Below are positions 62,583-64,000 of a stretch of 64,000 nt of DNA, in pieces. The DNA lies in assembly GCA_030412945.1 (NCBI GenBank), contig JAUHJS010000002.1:378424-442423 (forward strand), read 5' to 3'. The notes under the pieces were generated by a model. It was not told the origin of the DNA. It ran no database searches and saw only the letters and a list, made by a program, of their open reading frames with translations. A program made the position numbers and the translations under genes. Positions within the stretch are counted from its first letter, which is position 1. Every line of letters starts with the position of its first letter. Origin of the DNA: Shiella aurantiaca (GTDB taxonomy: Bacteria > Bacteroidota > Bacteroidia > Cytophagales > Cyclobacteriaceae).

Positions 62583-63443
62583 ATGCAAACGCAATTGCGT
62601 ATTGCCGTTCAGAAATCGGGACGGCTCAGTGACGATTCTATACAACTCATCCGCGAATGCGGAATAAAATTTTACAATGGTGCCGGAAAGCTCAAAACCG
62701 AAGCCACCAATTTTCCGGCCGAGCTTCTTTTCCTTCGTGACGATGACATTCCTCGTTATGTAGAAGATGGCGTGGCCGATATTGGAATTATCGGGGAAAA
62801 TGTATTCGTAGAAACCCAAAGCCAAGCCGACTTGGTCAAGCGACTAGGTTTTTCCAAATGCCGACTTTCTTTGGCACTTCCAAAGGCAGTTGATTACCAA
62901 GGTGTTCAGCAGTTTGATGGTATGCGCATCGCGACTTCCTATCCCAATCTTTTGAATAAATACTTTGCCGGGAAAGGCATTAAAGCCGACATCCACGAAA
63001 TCAGCGGTTCGGTAGAAATTGCCCCCAGTATCGGTCTGGCCGATGCCGTGTGCGATATCGTAAGCTCAGGTAGCACCTTGCTCAGCAATGGTTTGAAGGA
63101 AGTGGAAACCATTTTCGAATCGGAGGCGGTGATGATAGCCCGCAAAGAGTTGGGGCCTTTGAAAGAAGCCATCCTGAAAAAGCTGCTTTTCAGAATTGAA
63201 TCGGTGCAGAAGGCCAAAGGAAATCGCTACATCTTATTGAACGCGCCTAACACAGCCATTGCAAAAATCACTAACTTATTGCCGGGGATTAAGAGCCCTA
63301 CTATTTTACCTTTGGCCGAAGAGGGTTGGAGTTCGCTGCACTCGGTTATAGGCGAAGATGAATTTTGGGATATTATCGAAAGCCTAAAAGAGGCAGGAGC
63401 CCAAGGGATTTTGGTAGTTCCGATTGAAAAAATGATAGCATAA
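62583..63443 (+). CDS. hisG: ATP phosphoribosyltransferase, long form
   Basis: First enzyme of histidine synthesis, joining PRPP and ATP. At 286 residues it is the long, histidine-inhibited form: catalytic domains with RIAVQKSGRLSDDS, DIGIIGENVFVE, ISGSVEIAPSIGLADAVCDIVSSGSTL, and a C-terminal ACT-like regulatory domain (ILPLAEEGWSSLHSVIGEDEFWDII). No hisZ is needed. It stands behind the leader and attenuator and 11 bp before hisD. Confidence 0.97.
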   Translation: MQTQLRIAVQKSGRLSDDSIQLIRECGIKFYNGAGKLKTEATNFPAELLFLRDDDIPRYVEDGVADIGIIGENVFVETQSQADLVKRLGFSKCRLSLALPKAVDYQGVQQFDGMRIATSYPNLLNKYFAGKGIKADIHEISGSVEIAPSIGLADAVCDIVSSGSTLLSNGLKEVETIFESEAVMIARKELGPLKEAILKKLLFRIESVQKAKGNRYILLNAPNTAIAKITNLLPGIKSPTILPLAEEGWSSLHSVIGEDEFWDIIESLKEAGAQGILVVPIEKMIA

Positions 63444-63454
63444 ATTTCTACGCG

Positions 63455-64000
63455 ATGAAAGTGATTAAATATCCGGAGCGTGCCGATTGGGCCATGCTCC
63501 TCCAGCGTCCGGTAAAAGAATACAAAACCATTAAGGAGGTCGTAAAGCCCATCTTGGCTAAGGTGAAAGCCAAAGGCGATTTAGCACTGAAAAAACTCGC
63601 CTTGGAGTACGATCATGTAGAACTTGATACCCTGCTGGTAAGTCCACAAGAAATTAAGGAAGCCGCTAAGCGCGTACCCAAAGCACTTAAGGAGGCCATT
63701 GATGTTGCGGCTAAAAATATCGAAGCCTTTCACAAGGCACAGGAAATGCCAGAGCTGTACCTTGAAACCATGCCGGGGGTAATGTGCCGCAGAAAGGCCG
63801 TGGGGATAGAAAAAGTAGGTTTGTATATTCCCGGAGGAACAGCGCCCTTGTTTAGTACAGTCCTGATGTTGGGCATTCCGGCTCGCTTGGCGGGATGTAA
63901 AGAAATTGTGATGTGTACGCCTACTGATGAGCTGGGACGTATTAATCCGGTGATTCTCTATGCCGCGCAGTTGGTGGGGATAACTCGCATTGTAAAAGTA
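63455..64000 (+). CDS. hisD: Histidinol dehydrogenase, 3' end outside window
   Basis: Oxidises histidinol to histidine in the last two steps of the pathway. 182 codons are visible from ATG 63455 and the frame stays open to the window edge. VGLYIPGGTAPLFSTVLMLGIPA (short: LYIPGGTAPLFST) and GCKEIVMCTP are the HisD nucleotide-binding signature. The gene follows hisG after 11 bp, as expected in a his operon. Catalytic Glu and His lie beyond the edge. Confidence 0.94.
   Translation, partial: MKVIKYPERADWAMLLQRPVKEYKTIKEVVKPILAKVKAKGDLALKKLALEYDHVELDTLLVSPQEIKEAAKRVPKALKEAIDVAAKNIEAFHKAQEMPELYLETMPGVMCRRKAVGIEKVGLYIPGGTAPLFSTVLMLGIPARLAGCKEIVMCTPTDELGRINPVILYAAQLVGITRIVKV

Overview
The window reads as a Bacteroidota chromosome, most likely from the Cytophagia or a related class. 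Evidence: genes rarely have a Shine-Dalgarno sequence; promoters match the Bacteroidota form (TTTG, about 19-20 bp, then TAnnTTTG); there is a stand-alone type IX secretion C-terminal domain, DUF5916 and YceI proteins, 7TM-DISM and YfiR-like histidine kinases, and a monomeric isocitrate dehydrogenase. No transposase, integrase, CRISPR array or rRNA was found.

Layout. 0-2.3 kb: end of a sensor kinase, panB, a tiny membrane protein. 2.3-9.3 kb: a CAP protein, then one long operon LON-domain gene - nuoABCD - nnr - marC - mtgA. 9.3-15.2 kb: T9SS-tail protein, asnS, rpoN, PAP2-like protein, enoyl-CoA hydratase, outer-membrane barrel, tRNA-Arg(ACG). 15.3-25.7 kb: a visibly AT-richer block with long non-coding gaps, carrying a TPR-HTH regulator, a PAS kinase, a haem-NO sensor (H-NOX), a single-domain globin, a 7TM kinase and a YceI protein. 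25.8-33.2 kb: icd, YfiR-like kinase, metal-binding HMA protein, DUF5916 protein. 33.5-36.0 kb: a YceI - barrel - YceI operon. 36.1-39.9 kb: cydAB - map - alkD-like on the minus strand. 40.0-50.3 kb: a sulfur-oxidation/persulfide island (TsdA-like dihaem cytochrome c, SoxB-like hydrolase, DsrE-like protein, OprD-like porin, split YeeE/YedE transporter, Crp/Fnr regulator, TauE/SafE exporter, persulfide dioxygenase-rhodanese fusion, rhodanese, thioredoxin). 50.3-62.3 kb: glycosyltransferase and two LpxH-like phosphatases, acyl carrier protein, ftsH, rsfS, birA, ahcY, a large membrane protein. 62.36-64 kb: start of the histidine operon with a His-rich leader peptide and attenuator, then hisG and partial hisD.

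Main discovery. Four promoters, upstream of the YceI-barrel-YceI operon (33.5 kb), the TsdA/SoxB operon (40.7 kb), tauE/safE (47.2 kb) and the persulfide dioxygenase operon (48.05 kb), each carry a dyad of the form (G/A)TGAC-N4-GTCA(C/T) or a one-step variant. In all four the dyad centre lies exactly 36.5 bp upstream of the final G of the -7 element, placing it near -41.5, the classical class II Crp/Fnr activator position. The island encodes one Crp/Fnr protein whose recognition helix has the FNR-type E-x-x-S-R pattern. This defines a local regulon that joins sulfur oxidation to YceI proteins and an outer-membrane barrel. Function and inducer are inferred, not shown.
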